Below are positions 50,555-58,002 of a stretch of DNA of 64,000 nt, piece by piece. Position numbers and translations under genes: made by a program. Every line of letters starts with the position of its first letter. The first letter of the stretch is position 1. The stretch is from assembly GCA_023432405.1 (NCBI GenBank), contig JAEYUQ010000025.1, positions 62,001-126,000 on the forward strand, written 5' to 3'. The DNA is from Actinomycetes bacterium. Its GTDB lineage: Bacteria; Actinomycetota; Actinomycetes; Mycobacteriales; Mycobacteriaceae. The notes beneath the pieces were generated by a model that was not told the DNA's origin, did no database searches, and was given only the letters and a program-made list of their open reading frames with translations.

Positions 50555-51838
50555 ATGAGCTCTCGCCCGCTCCCCCCTGCAGCTTCACCGACGGCATCAT
50601 GGGTACCCACCAGCAACCTGGATGGTTCAGCCGTAACAGATAGCGATCTGGCCGAGATCAAGGAGACTCTCCTACCCATGTTCTATGGCAGGTTTGGAGG
50701 CCAAGAAGTCCCGGAGTTTCTGTGGCCTGCCCTAGATGAGCTGGAAAAAGCCTATGCTGATGCCTACGAGGATCCCAGCTTTGCTCAGGAGTTGTCGGAT
50801 CTTAGGCGGGATTACTTGGGTCGCCCCACCCCGATCTACGAAACCCGGAATCTGTCAATCAATAACGTCACCATCGTTCTCAAACGAGAGGATCTTGTTC
50901 ATGGTGGGGCGCATAAGGGCAACAATGTTCTAGGACAGGCTGTACTTGCAAAGCGAATGGGGAAGAAACGTCTCATCGCAGAAACCGGCGCAGGTCAGCA
51001 CGGAACCGCTACTGCTATGGTGGCCGCTCTTCTTGGATTTGAATGCCTGATTTTTATGGGCGCTCACGATGTGAAACGTCAGCACCCCAACGTTGAACGC
51101 ATGAAGCTCATGGGTGCTGAGGTCATTCCCGTTACTAGTGGAAACAGCAGCCTCAAAGATGCCATTGATGAGGCCTTAGAGTTCTGGAGTGCCCACTTGG
51201 ATGACACTTTCTATCTCTTGGGAACAGCAGCAGGCCCCCACCCCTTCCCCACTATGGTGCGGGACTTTCAATCCGTGATTTCCCAGGAATCCCGATCCCA
51301 AATGCTTGAGCGATATGGTCGTTTGCCTGATGCAGTTATTGCTGCTGTGGGGGGTGGGTCCAATGCGATTGGCGCCTTTGCGGAATACATCCCGGATGAG
51401 GAGGTAGATCTCATCGGAGTGGAACCGGCCGGGAAAGGCTTGGACACCACAGAGCATGGGGCTCCAATTAATGCTGGACGTGTGGGTGTGCTTCATGGAA
51501 TGCGCTCTTTTGTCATGCTCTCCGATGAGGGAGACATTTTGCCATCTCACTCCATCTCAGCTGGATTGGACTACCCGTCTGTGGGCCCTGAGCACTCCAT
51601 GATGGCAGATACGGGACGTGCTCACTATGTGGGTATCACGGATGATGAAGCCTTAGAAGCATTTCAGTTACTGAGCAGGAAGGAAGGAATTATTCCGGCG
51701 ATGGAGTCCTCCCATGCCCTAGCTCAAGCTCTGAAAATTGCGCGCACCCATGATCCCGCAGACGGCCCTCTGCTTCTGCTCGTTAATCTCTCGGGTCGAG
51801 GAGATAAGGATATGGAGCAGGTTCAGGATTACCTATAG
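50555..51838 (+). CDS. trpB: Tryptophan synthase beta subunit, not adjacent to trpA
   Basis: PLP enzyme joining indole and serine. 427 residues: GRPTPIYETRNLS, LKREDLVHGGAHKGNNVLGQ (PLP Lys in AHKGNN), AETGAGQHGTAT, AVGGGSNAIGAF and NLSGRGDKDM. Sequence is of the TrpB1 type and recalls the enteric/corynebacterial version. No trpA or other trp gene is adjacent. ATG 50555 starts a plausible N terminus; the frame opens at 50459, overlapping the GT87 gene. Neighbour on the other side is ferritin, convergent. Confidence 0.92.
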   Translation: MSSRPLPPAASPTASWVPTSNLDGSAVTDSDLAEIKETLLPMFYGRFGGQEVPEFLWPALDELEKAYADAYEDPSFAQELSDLRRDYLGRPTPIYETRNLSINNVTIVLKREDLVHGGAHKGNNVLGQAVLAKRMGKKRLIAETGAGQHGTATAMVAALLGFECLIFMGAHDVKRQHPNVERMKLMGAEVIPVTSGNSSLKDAIDEALEFWSAHLDDTFYLLGTAAGPHPFPTMVRDFQSVISQESRSQMLERYGRLPDAVIAAVGGGSNAIGAFAEYIPDEEVDLIGVEPAGKGLDTTEHGAPINAGRVGVLHGMRSFVMLSDEGDILPSHSISAGLDYPSVGPEHSMMADTGRAHYVGITDDEALEAFQLLSRKEGIIPAMESSHALAQALKIARTHDPADGPLLLLVNLSGRGDKDMEQVQDYL

Positions 51839-51860
51839 GGAGCCACCTGGACAAAGAGCA

Positions 51861-51896
51861 CTGCCCTGCACCCTTCGAAACGAAGGTACAGGGCAG
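51861..51896. terminator. Bidirectional hairpin between trpB and ferritin
   Basis: CTGCCCTG / CAGGGCAG with inner CCTTCG / CGAAGG and an AAA loop. Only weak U-stretches follow (minus strand TGCTCTTTG), but the placement between convergent stops fits shared termination. Confidence 0.6.
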
Positions 51897-51922
51897 AAAC
51901 AGCACGACGGCAAAGACAGCGC

Positions 51923-52420
51923 TTACTCGGAAGGCTGCCCGCCAAGACGGGCGTCGATACGGAGGAGGCCTGAACCGTCGTCCTTCACCAGCTTGATCTG
52001 ATCGACGATTTCAGAGACGGTGGCTTCTTCTTCGATCTGCTCATCCAAGAAGAAATTAACCAGCGAGCGAGAATCGAGATCCTCAACATCATCGGCCACT
52101 CGAGCAATTTCGCGGATCATGTTGGAGACCTTCTGCTCATGGGCAAAGGCGGCGTTAAAGGCATCCAGCGGGGAGTTGATGTCCAGTTCCGGAACCTCGA
52201 TAGTCCCAAGCTGAACCCGGTGACCACGATCCAGAATGTGACTGGCAAAGCGTGCAGCGTGGCCTCGCTCTTCCTCAGCGTGACCGGCGAACCAATCCCG
52301 CAAACCTGGGAAGGACTGAAGATCCATCTCGTAAGCCAGCTGCTGGTAGATGAGGGAGGCCTGGAATTCCTCAGTGACCTGCTTATTCAGCAGGAAGAGC
52401 AACTTTTCGTTGATAGACAT
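51923..52420 (-). CDS. Ferritin (Ftn/BfrB-like, non-heme)
   Basis: Iron-storage 24-mer subunit with ferroxidase activity. 165 residues, four-helix bundle: VTEEFQASLIYQQLAYEMD (Glu18), HAEEERGHA (Glu51, His54), FNAAFAHEQKVS and FFLDEQIEEEATVSEI. No Met heme ligand of bacterioferritin is evident, so the non-heme ferritin is favoured. SD AAAGGA 6 nt before ATG. An upstream dyad (52455-52472) may be an operator. Confidence 0.93.
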   Translation of the reverse strand: MSINEKLLFLLNKQVTEEFQASLIYQQLAYEMDLQSFPGLRDWFAGHAEEERGHAARFASHILDRGHRVQLGTIEVPELDINSPLDAFNAAFAHEQKVSNMIREIARVADDVEDLDSRSLVNFFLDEQIEEEATVSEIVDQIKLVKDDGSGLLRIDARLGGQPSE

Positions 52421-52454
52421 AGGCTATCCTTTCTGTACGGATAAATACCGAACC

Positions 52455-52472
52455 TTAGTCTACAGTAACTAA
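52455..52472. promoter_or_regulatory. Dyad upstream of ferritin (possible metal-regulator operator)
   Basis: TTAGT-C-TAC-A-GTA-ACTAA, an inverted repeat with one bulged base, 35 bp before the ferritin ATG. A further TTAGGTT at 52475-52481 overlaps the end of the upstream gene. The TTAG/CTAA half-sites resemble DtxR/IdeR operators only partly. Confidence 0.35.
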
Positions 52473-52474
52473 AC

Positions 52475-52843
52475 TTAGGTTTCCTTAACTTCGGTAGAAT
52501 TACCCCACAGGCGTACAGCGTCAACCGCGTCACTTAGCCCCAAGCCCGGATGCTTTTCCCTCAGGGTTCGTACTGCCTTCTCAAAGCCCTCCTCGCGGAG
52601 GAGAGAGACGATCTCCTCTTTTTCTTCAGAGGAAATACTGGAAAGCTCCTCAGGGGGAACGGAAGGAAGGCGACGCTGAAAAAAGTAGGCAACAACAATA
52701 AGGGCAATCCCCACAATAAAAAGCACAATTCCGATAAGGCGCACTGCTGGAATCCGCACCCCCAGTGAAACTACAACCAGCGCAGCCAGAATACAGGCAA
52801 TGGAACCTATCCACAGCGAGATGAGATTGTTCTTCCGCGCCAT
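52475..52843 (-). CDS. Small membrane protein with L7/L12-CTD-like tail
   Basis: 122 residues, unrecognised family. ATG 52843 has SD AAGGAG, 6 nt. Two adjacent TM helices (ISLWIGSIACILAALVVVSL; VRLIGIVLFIVGIALIVVAY) are followed by a cytoplasmic tail with an acidic stretch (PPEELSSISSEEKEEI) and the segment FEKAVRTLREKHPGLGLSDA, which recalls the helix-GLGL-helix part of the ribosomal L7/L12 C-terminal domain. It sits 29 bp after trmD and upstream of ferritin. Function unknown. Confidence 0.75.
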   Translation of the reverse strand: MARKNNLISLWIGSIACILAALVVVSLGVRIPAVRLIGIVLFIVGIALIVVAYFFQRRLPSVPPEELSSISSEEKEEIVSLLREEGFEKAVRTLREKHPGLGLSDAVDAVRLWGNSTEVKET

Positions 52844-52872
52844 TATCGTCTCCTTACATCCCTTCCATCGTG

Positions 52873-53769
52873 TCACTTGCGCTCTGCGGACTCCTCGAGA
52901 GCAGCGATAAAACTCTCATCAGCCGCCGATAATATTCCCTCGGCCCGAGCACGGGCAATAAGATCTGGACGCCGTTGCAGCGTTCGAGTGAGTGACTGAT
53001 GGCGGTGCCATTGGTCTACAAGCTTGTGATTCCCCGAGGTTAATACCTCGGGAACACTGCGTCCCCGCCACACTCGAGGTTTCGTATAGGACGGCCCTTC
53101 TAAAAGACCATCGGAAAAGCTGTCCTCCTGGTGGCTTTGGGCATTTCCAAGGACACCTGGCAGGAGTCGCACAATTGTCTCTGTTATTACCAACACCGCT
53201 ACTTCCCCACCGATGAGCACGTAGTCCCCTATGGACACTTCCCGAACCCGGTATCTCTGAGCAGCTTCATCAATAGCTCGCTGATCAATGCCCTCATAAC
53301 GCCCGCAAGCAAACACGATATGCTCCTCATGCGACCAGGCGCGAGCCATCGGCTGAGTAAAAGGAACTCCTGCCGGAGTAGGAACAATGAACAGTGGTTT
53401 GGACATATCCTCACCACTATTTGCCTCCATTTCTGGATATGGCTTCTGGACGACGCCGTGAAGCTCATCGTGGCGCGGCACATTGCGGTGAAGTTGAGCA
53501 GAAGTCAGTGTGACCCCTTGGGCGCTAGGAGCACCTGGGGTTCCCAGAGCGACGTCGTCAAGGGCTCTCCCCCAGACCTCTGGTTTCATCACCATGCCGG
53601 GCCCGCCCCCCATAGGCGAATCATCGACAGATTGGTGAACATCATCCGTCCATGCTCTCAGGTTATGAATGGTAACGCTGAGCTGACCGCGTTCGATGGC
53701 TTTACCTAAAAGCGCATGGCGGAGGGGATCGAAGTACTCAGGAAAAATGGTGATGATGTCCAGCTGCAT
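52873..53769 (-). CDS. trmD: tRNA (guanine37-N1)-methyltransferase with ~40-residue insertion
   Basis: Methylates G37 of tRNAs with G36, preventing frameshifts. 298 residues versus ~230-255 usual. Intact landmarks: MQLDIITIFPEYF, VDDSPMGGGPGMVM, the trefoil-knot segments CGRYEGIDQR and VREVSIGDYVLIGGE, EDSFSDGLLEGPSYT and SGNHKLVDQWR-like end. The distance from GPGM to CGRYEGID is ~95 residues instead of ~52, due to an insertion around residues 95-140. Starts as TAATG within the rimM stop, giving translational coupling. Confidence 0.95.
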   Translation of the reverse strand: MQLDIITIFPEYFDPLRHALLGKAIERGQLSVTIHNLRAWTDDVHQSVDDSPMGGGPGMVMKPEVWGRALDDVALGTPGAPSAQGVTLTSAQLHRNVPRHDELHGVVQKPYPEMEANSGEDMSKPLFIVPTPAGVPFTQPMARAWSHEEHIVFACGRYEGIDQRAIDEAAQRYRVREVSIGDYVLIGGEVAVLVITETIVRLLPGVLGNAQSHQEDSFSDGLLEGPSYTKPRVWRGRSVPEVLTSGNHKLVDQWHRHQSLTRTLQRRPDLIARARAEGILSAADESFIAALEESAERK

Positions 53770-54257
53770 TAGAGATCGAGGAGCCCTTCCGGAGGAGTGA
53801 TAGTCAGCGTGCCGTGGTCCAAATCCACCGTGGGAACAATGTCATGAACGAAAGGAATGAGAGTTTTATCCATCTCAAGAAGTGTGCGGTGTTGGATGTG
53901 TTGAACCCCGGTGACCATACCAATGGGCTGGTCTTTGTAGAGAATCTGTAAACCGATGAGCTCGTGATCGTAGAAGGCATCCTCCTCGTCACTGTGGAGG
54001 GGTTCGGCAAAAAATCTCATACCACGAAGGGTGTCTGCAGTGGTGCGGTCGGAAACTTCATCAAACTTGATGAGGAGACGCTTTTGGTGGGGGCGCACGG
54101 TCTGGATGGTGAGATGGTGCTCACGTCCGGCTAACTTTCCGACGAGTATTTCCTGGGGAGCAAAGCGAAGCTCTGGTTGATCTGTGGTGGGATCAACCAC
54201 CACTTCACCCCGAATACCGTGGGATTTCACCACAGTCCCAATCATCAGCTTGTCCAT
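53769..54257 (-). CDS. rimM: 16S rRNA processing protein RimM
   Basis: Assists 30S head assembly. 162 residues: N-terminal RimM domain (IGTVVKSHGIRGEVVVDPTTD) and C-terminal PRC barrel (HELIGLQILYKDQPIGMVTGVQHI split), ending in LITITPPEGLL-like sequence. 1-bp stop/start overlap with trmD. Separated from rpsP by 150 bp with a hairpin and no KH-domain gene. Confidence 0.93.
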   Translation of the reverse strand: MDKLMIGTVVKSHGIRGEVVVDPTTDQPELRFAPQEILVGKLAGREHHLTIQTVRPHQKRLLIKFDEVSDRTTADTLRGMRFFAEPLHSDEEDAFYDHELIGLQILYKDQPIGMVTGVQHIQHRTLLEMDKTLIPFVHDIVPTVDLDHGTLTITPPEGLLDL

Positions 54258-54298
54258 GCGCTCTAGCCTAATCTGGGATAACCCCTCACACAGAAATA

Positions 54299-54322
54299 CC
54301 GCAGACTACGGATAGTCTGCGG
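54299..54322 (-). terminator. Hairpin between rpsP and rimM
   Basis: Perfect 10-bp stem CCGCAGACTA / TAGTCTGCGG with a 4-nt loop. On the minus strand it is followed by TATTTCTGTG, a weak U-tract, so partial termination or attenuation of rimM-trmD is likely. Confidence 0.6.
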
Positions 54323-54407
54323 TGACGATAGCCTGCAGAGCACGTCGAATACTCTTCACACCTCAGTGACTGTCAGGCCAGATTTCTGCGAGAAGTAAAC
54401 CCGGGTC

Positions 54408-54908
54408 TTATTCAGCGGATTCCTCTGCTTCAGCCTCAGCGTCACCCTCAGCGGCGGCAGCCTTTTCAGCCTCAACCTTGGCTTTGGCCTCCTCCTCAGC
54501 CTTAGCCTTGGCTTCTTCCTTGGCCTTCTTTTTCTTCTCTGTAATGGCCTCAGCCGTAGGCCCCTCATTGGCCTCGGCCAGCGCCTGATTGAACAGCTCC
54601 AGCTTGGAAGGCTTGGGCTCTGCAACCTTCAGGGTGCCTTCAGCACCAGGCAGCCCCTTGAACTTCTGCCAGTCACCCGTGATTTTCAGCAGAGCAAGCA
54701 CAGGTTCGGTGGGCTGTGCGCCTACACCCAACCAGTACTGAACTCGCTCGGAGTCAATGCGGATGACAGAGGGCTCCTGCTTGGGCTCATAAATTCCGAG
54801 GTTTTCAATGACCTTGCCGTTGCGACGTGTCCGAGCATCTGCAACTACCACCCGGTAGTGGGGGGTGCGAATCTTACCAATGCGGGCAAGTTTAATTTTG
54901 ACAGCCAT
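54408..54908 (-). CDS. rpsP: 30S ribosomal protein S16 with charged C-terminal tail
   Basis: 30S assembly protein. 166 residues; the first ~85 are canonical S16 (MAVKIKLARIGKIRTPHYRVVVADARTRRNG split, RVQYWLGVGAQPTEPVLALLKITGDW). The remaining ~75 residues form a Lys/Glu/Ala-rich low-complexity helix (KKKKAKEEAKAKAEEEAKAK...) ending in an acidic AEAEAEESAE. Extensions are known in actinobacterial S16 but this is long. SD AAGGAG, 7 nt. Upstream gap to the divergent ankyrin gene is 286 bp. Confidence 0.96.
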   Translation of the reverse strand: MAVKIKLARIGKIRTPHYRVVVADARTRRNGKVIENLGIYEPKQEPSVIRIDSERVQYWLGVGAQPTEPVLALLKITGDWQKFKGLPGAEGTLKVAEPKPSKLELFNQALAEANEGPTAEAITEKKKKAKEEAKAKAEEEAKAKVEAEKAAAAEGDAEAEAEESAE

Positions 54909-55181
54909 GAGCTTTCTCCTTGGTCACTGGGCAGTTCAGACGCTGGTTGCTGATCAACCAGCCGGTTCAACCCTTGATCTTTCAGGTGCGTGTGACTCAC
55001 CGGTCGTCCGTAGACGGTGGCGGTATAACGCACCGCGCTATCCCGGTATGGGATGGCAACCTGGCAGATGATACCTAACTTTTCGAGGGAAGTAAAAACG
55101 TCAGCCGTAGCAGGCACACGCTTGTATAAGAATTCAACCGCGGTGTACTCGGCGCCTATCGCGTTTCTGAGCGCTGAAAGG

Positions 55182-55197
55182 TAGAGTACCTGCTGTG
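55182..55197 (+). promoter_or_regulatory. Candidate leaderless promoter of the ankyrin gene
   Basis: TAGAGT (55182-55187), 7 nt, GTG 55195; no SD. Confidence 0.45.
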
Positions 55198-55671
55198 ACG
55201 CACGCTGTAGTCGGCCGCGGTCCGCGGCCGGTCATTCACATTCTTGATTCCGCGTTAGTTGAATCTTTGCTTGCAACCTATAACCTTGCGGAAGTTGAAA
55301 GACTCATTCTAAGTTGTGGGCCCGAGGCCAGAGATACCAAGAATCGCACTCTCTTGATGATTGCGGCTCAGGAGGGAATTCTTCCGGTGGCTACCATGCT
55401 CCTAGACGCTGGAGCCGACCCTCAGGCTTGTGACCACAATGGGGATACCGCTCTTCATTACGCCGCGCGTTTTGGCCGTGACGATATTGCAGAGATTCTC
55501 ATTGAATCTGGAGCACGTATCGACGCCGTGAATAATCGCGGTCGCTCTCCCCTGTGGGTGGCCGCCTCAAACAACTACCCAGACAGCGCCATTGTGGACG
55601 TGCTTCTCAGCAGCGGCGCCAACACGAAGCTGCGGGATGCTGACGGGAAAGCCCCCGACGACTTACTCTAA
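55195..55671 (+). CDS. Ankyrin-repeat protein
   Basis: 158 residues, no signal peptide. Four ankyrin-like units: NRTLLMIAAQEGILPVATML, DGADPQACDHNGDTALHYAA, GARIDAVNNRGRSPLWVAAS and GANTKLRDADGKAPDDL mark the repeats from residue ~48 on. Start GTG 55195 (leaderless-type). It lies alone on the plus strand between rpsP and ffh. A protein-interaction role is inferred only from the repeats; partner unknown. Confidence 0.8.
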   Translation: MTHAVVGRGPRPVIHILDSALVESLLATYNLAEVERLILSCGPEARDTKNRTLLMIAAQEGILPVATMLLDAGADPQACDHNGDTALHYAARFGRDDIAEILIESGARIDAVNNRGRSPLWVAASNNYPDSAIVDVLLSSGANTKLRDADGKAPDDLL

Positions 55672-55716
55672 GCCACACAATCCCGCTGCTTGCCTACCTG
55701 CGCACCTAGGTGCCTG

Positions 55717-57378
55717 CTATTTCTTAAACTTCTTGGCTGCTTTGGAAAAGTCCAGGTTATTGAGGTCAATGTTCTCAAATCCGGGAGGCATCTGGGGTAC
55801 GCCTGACGCCCCAGCTCCTGGGGCACTTATACCTCCAGAGCCCATGCCACCAAAGTTACCGTCCATCTGCTGTTGGAGTTTCTGAAGCTGCACCATATCC
55901 GGCATTCCGTTCATCCCTGGCATCCCGTTCATCCCCGGCATCTGCGGCATAGTCTGACGATTCCGGTTCGGCTTCCTCTTGCCGTTCTTCCCCTTGCGCC
56001 CCTTGGGCTTCTTCTTCGTGGCAGAGTGTTTGCCTCCCATTCCAAACTGCCCTGCCATCTTGTTCATCATCTTCTTGGCCTCAAAGAAGCGCTCTACCAG
56101 CTGATTCACCTCAGAAACCGTTACTCCTGAGCCTGCAGCTATGCGTTTGCGCCTGGAGGCATTCAAGATTTTAGGATCTTCTCTCTCCGCAGGAGTCATA
56201 CCCCGAATGATGGCCTGAATGCGATCCAGCTGCTTTTCATCCACCATGTCAGCAATCTGGTTCATCTGCTTACCTCCCGGCAGCATCTTCAACAGATTCC
56301 CAATGGGTCCCATTCTGCGAATCATGAGCATCTGATCCAGGAAGTCTTCCAAGGTCATCTCACCACGCCCCAGCTTCTGGGCGGTAGCAGCGGCCTTTTC
56401 CTGATCAATAACGGTTTCAGCCTGCTCTATGAGAGAGAGCACGTCACCCATACCCAGAATCCGACTGGCCATGCGGTCCGGGTGGAAAACGTCAAAGTCT
56501 TCGAGCTTCTCACCTGTGGAGGCAAACATGATGGGTTTGCCGGTGACTTCCCTAATCGAGAGAGCTGCACCACCTCGGGCATCGCCGTCCAGCTTGGTCA
56601 GCACCACGCCGGTGAAGTCCACGCCGTCACGGAACGCCTCTGCCGTATGCACGGCATCCTGGCCAATCATGGCATCAATAACGAAGAAGACTTCATCAGG
56701 TTGCACGGCATCTCGAATGTTGCGCGCCTGGGTCATAAGAGTCTCATCAATGCCCAAACGTCCAGCGGTATCCACAATAACGACGTCGTGCTGGGCACGG
56801 TGAGCTTCCTCAATACCTGCTTGGGCCACGGCTACGGGATCGCCGTGAGAAGTTCCCATCTCATGCTCAAGGGAGTCCACCGAGGTTCCAGGATCTGGGG
56901 CAAAGGTGGGAACCCCTGCCCGTTCACCGACAATCTGCAGCTGTTGAACAGCCCCAGGACGCTGTAAGTCACACGCCACCAACATGGGGGTGTGGCCCTG
57001 AGCTGCAAGATACTTAGCCAGTTTTCCCGCGAGAGTGGTTTTACCGGCACCTTGTAAACCAGCCAACATAATGACAGTGGGCGGATTCTTCGCCAGATTA
57101 AGACGACGGGTTTCCCCACCGAGAATAGCGGTGAGTTCCTCATTAACAATCTTGATAACCTGCTGAGAAGGGTTCAGCGCGGCGGACACCTCGGAGCCCA
57201 GAGCTCGTTCCTTTATACGCTTGACAAAGGTACGCACCACAGGCAAAGAAACATCGGCTTCCAGAAGAGCCAGCCGGATTTCCCGCGTGGTGGCGTTAAT
57301 ATCAGCCTCGGTGAGTTTACCTTTACCGCGCAGTCCTTTCAGCGCATCACTTAACCTGTCAGAGAGGGACTCAAACAC
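55717..57378 (-). CDS. ffh: Signal recognition particle protein Ffh
   Basis: SRP GTPase that targets membrane proteins co-translationally. About 553 residues: N domain (VFESLSDRLSDALKGLRGKGKL split), G domain (GLQGAGKTTLAGKLA, DLQRPGAVQQL, DTAGRLGID, TKLDGDARGGAALS) and M domain with PGG and SRRKRIAAGSG. The C terminus is ~95 residues longer than usual, basic (KKKPKGRKGKNGKRKPNRNR) then Met/Gly/Pro-rich with a MNGMPG repeat. Start GTG 57378 (SD AAGGA, 10 nt) or GTG 57387. Downstream of glnB with no glnD between. Confidence 0.94.
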   Translation of the reverse strand: MFESLSDRLSDALKGLRGKGKLTEADINATTREIRLALLEADVSLPVVRTFVKRIKERALGSEVSAALNPSQQVIKIVNEELTAILGGETRRLNLAKNPPTVIMLAGLQGAGKTTLAGKLAKYLAAQGHTPMLVACDLQRPGAVQQLQIVGERAGVPTFAPDPGTSVDSLEHEMGTSHGDPVAVAQAGIEEAHRAQHDVVIVDTAGRLGIDETLMTQARNIRDAVQPDEVFFVIDAMIGQDAVHTAEAFRDGVDFTGVVLTKLDGDARGGAALSIREVTGKPIMFASTGEKLEDFDVFHPDRMASRILGMGDVLSLIEQAETVIDQEKAAATAQKLGRGEMTLEDFLDQMLMIRRMGPIGNLLKMLPGGKQMNQIADMVDEKQLDRIQAIIRGMTPAEREDPKILNASRRKRIAAGSGVTVSEVNQLVERFFEAKKMMNKMAGQFGMGGKHSATKKKPKGRKGKNGKRKPNRNRQTMPQMPGMNGMPGMNGMPDMVQLQKLQQQMDGNFGGMGSGGISAPGAGASGVPQMPPGFENIDLNNLDFSKAAKKFKK

Positions 57379-57485
57379 AGAATTCACATCCTTGGGGCCG
57401 TGGATTCAATAACCTTTCATAGGCTACCCGCTAAGAACCAACACAGCGGGCGCAACCCCAGTTTGCGTGGCGCCAGGAGTTCCCT

Positions 57486-57824
57486 CTACACGGCTTGGTC
57501 ACCGGATTCTCCGGTTCTGATTCTGATGACTTCCTCGACGGGAGTCACCCACACCTTGCCATCACCGATTGCTCCGGTGCGTGCAACACCCACAATGGCA
57601 TCTATAGCGCTGTGAACCAGCCCGTCGTCCACAACGGTTTCCACTTTGAGTTTGTCAATGAACTCCACGTCATAGGCCGCACCTCGGTACACCTCAGAAT
57701 GCCCTTTTTGCTGACCAAAGCCCTTGACCTCCGTAACCGTCATTCCGTGAACACCACAGGCGCCAAGTGCCTCCTTAATCTCCTCTAGGGTAAACGGCTT
57801 CACAATTGCGGTAATAAGTTTCAT
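57486..57824 (-). CDS. glnB: Nitrogen regulatory protein PII (GlnB/GlnK)
   Basis: Trimeric sensor of 2-oxoglutarate, ATP/ADP that controls AmtB. 112 residues; T-loop GHSEVYRGAAYDVEF keeps Tyr51, the residue adenylylated or uridylylated by GlnD in relatives; VGVARTGAIGDGKVWVTPVEE is the C-terminal signature. SD AAGGAGG before ATG. In an operon with amtB, 178 bp downstream of it. The gene for the modifying enzyme GlnD is not in its usual place. Confidence 0.95.
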   Translation of the reverse strand: MKLITAIVKPFTLEEIKEALGACGVHGMTVTEVKGFGQQKGHSEVYRGAAYDVEFIDKLKVETVVDDGLVHSAIDAIVGVARTGAIGDGKVWVTPVEEVIRIRTGESGDQAV

Positions 57825-58002
57825 ACTGAGTTCCTCCTTACTTCAAGCATTATCTTTCTTCTCTTTACAGATGCTTCTGGCACATCAGCCTATGCACCCT
57901 CCGAAAGGCGCCAGCTGAAAACTTTTTCCCGCGAAGCCGATAAAGTGCCGGTGACACACCCGCTGAGAGGTCAGTGAGATACAGGTTATCCACTCAAAAC
58001 TC

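Noticed and set aside
54845..55117. 90-codon minus-strand frame upstream of rpsP
   Set aside because: Overlaps the rpsP start in another frame and has no SD; intergenic.
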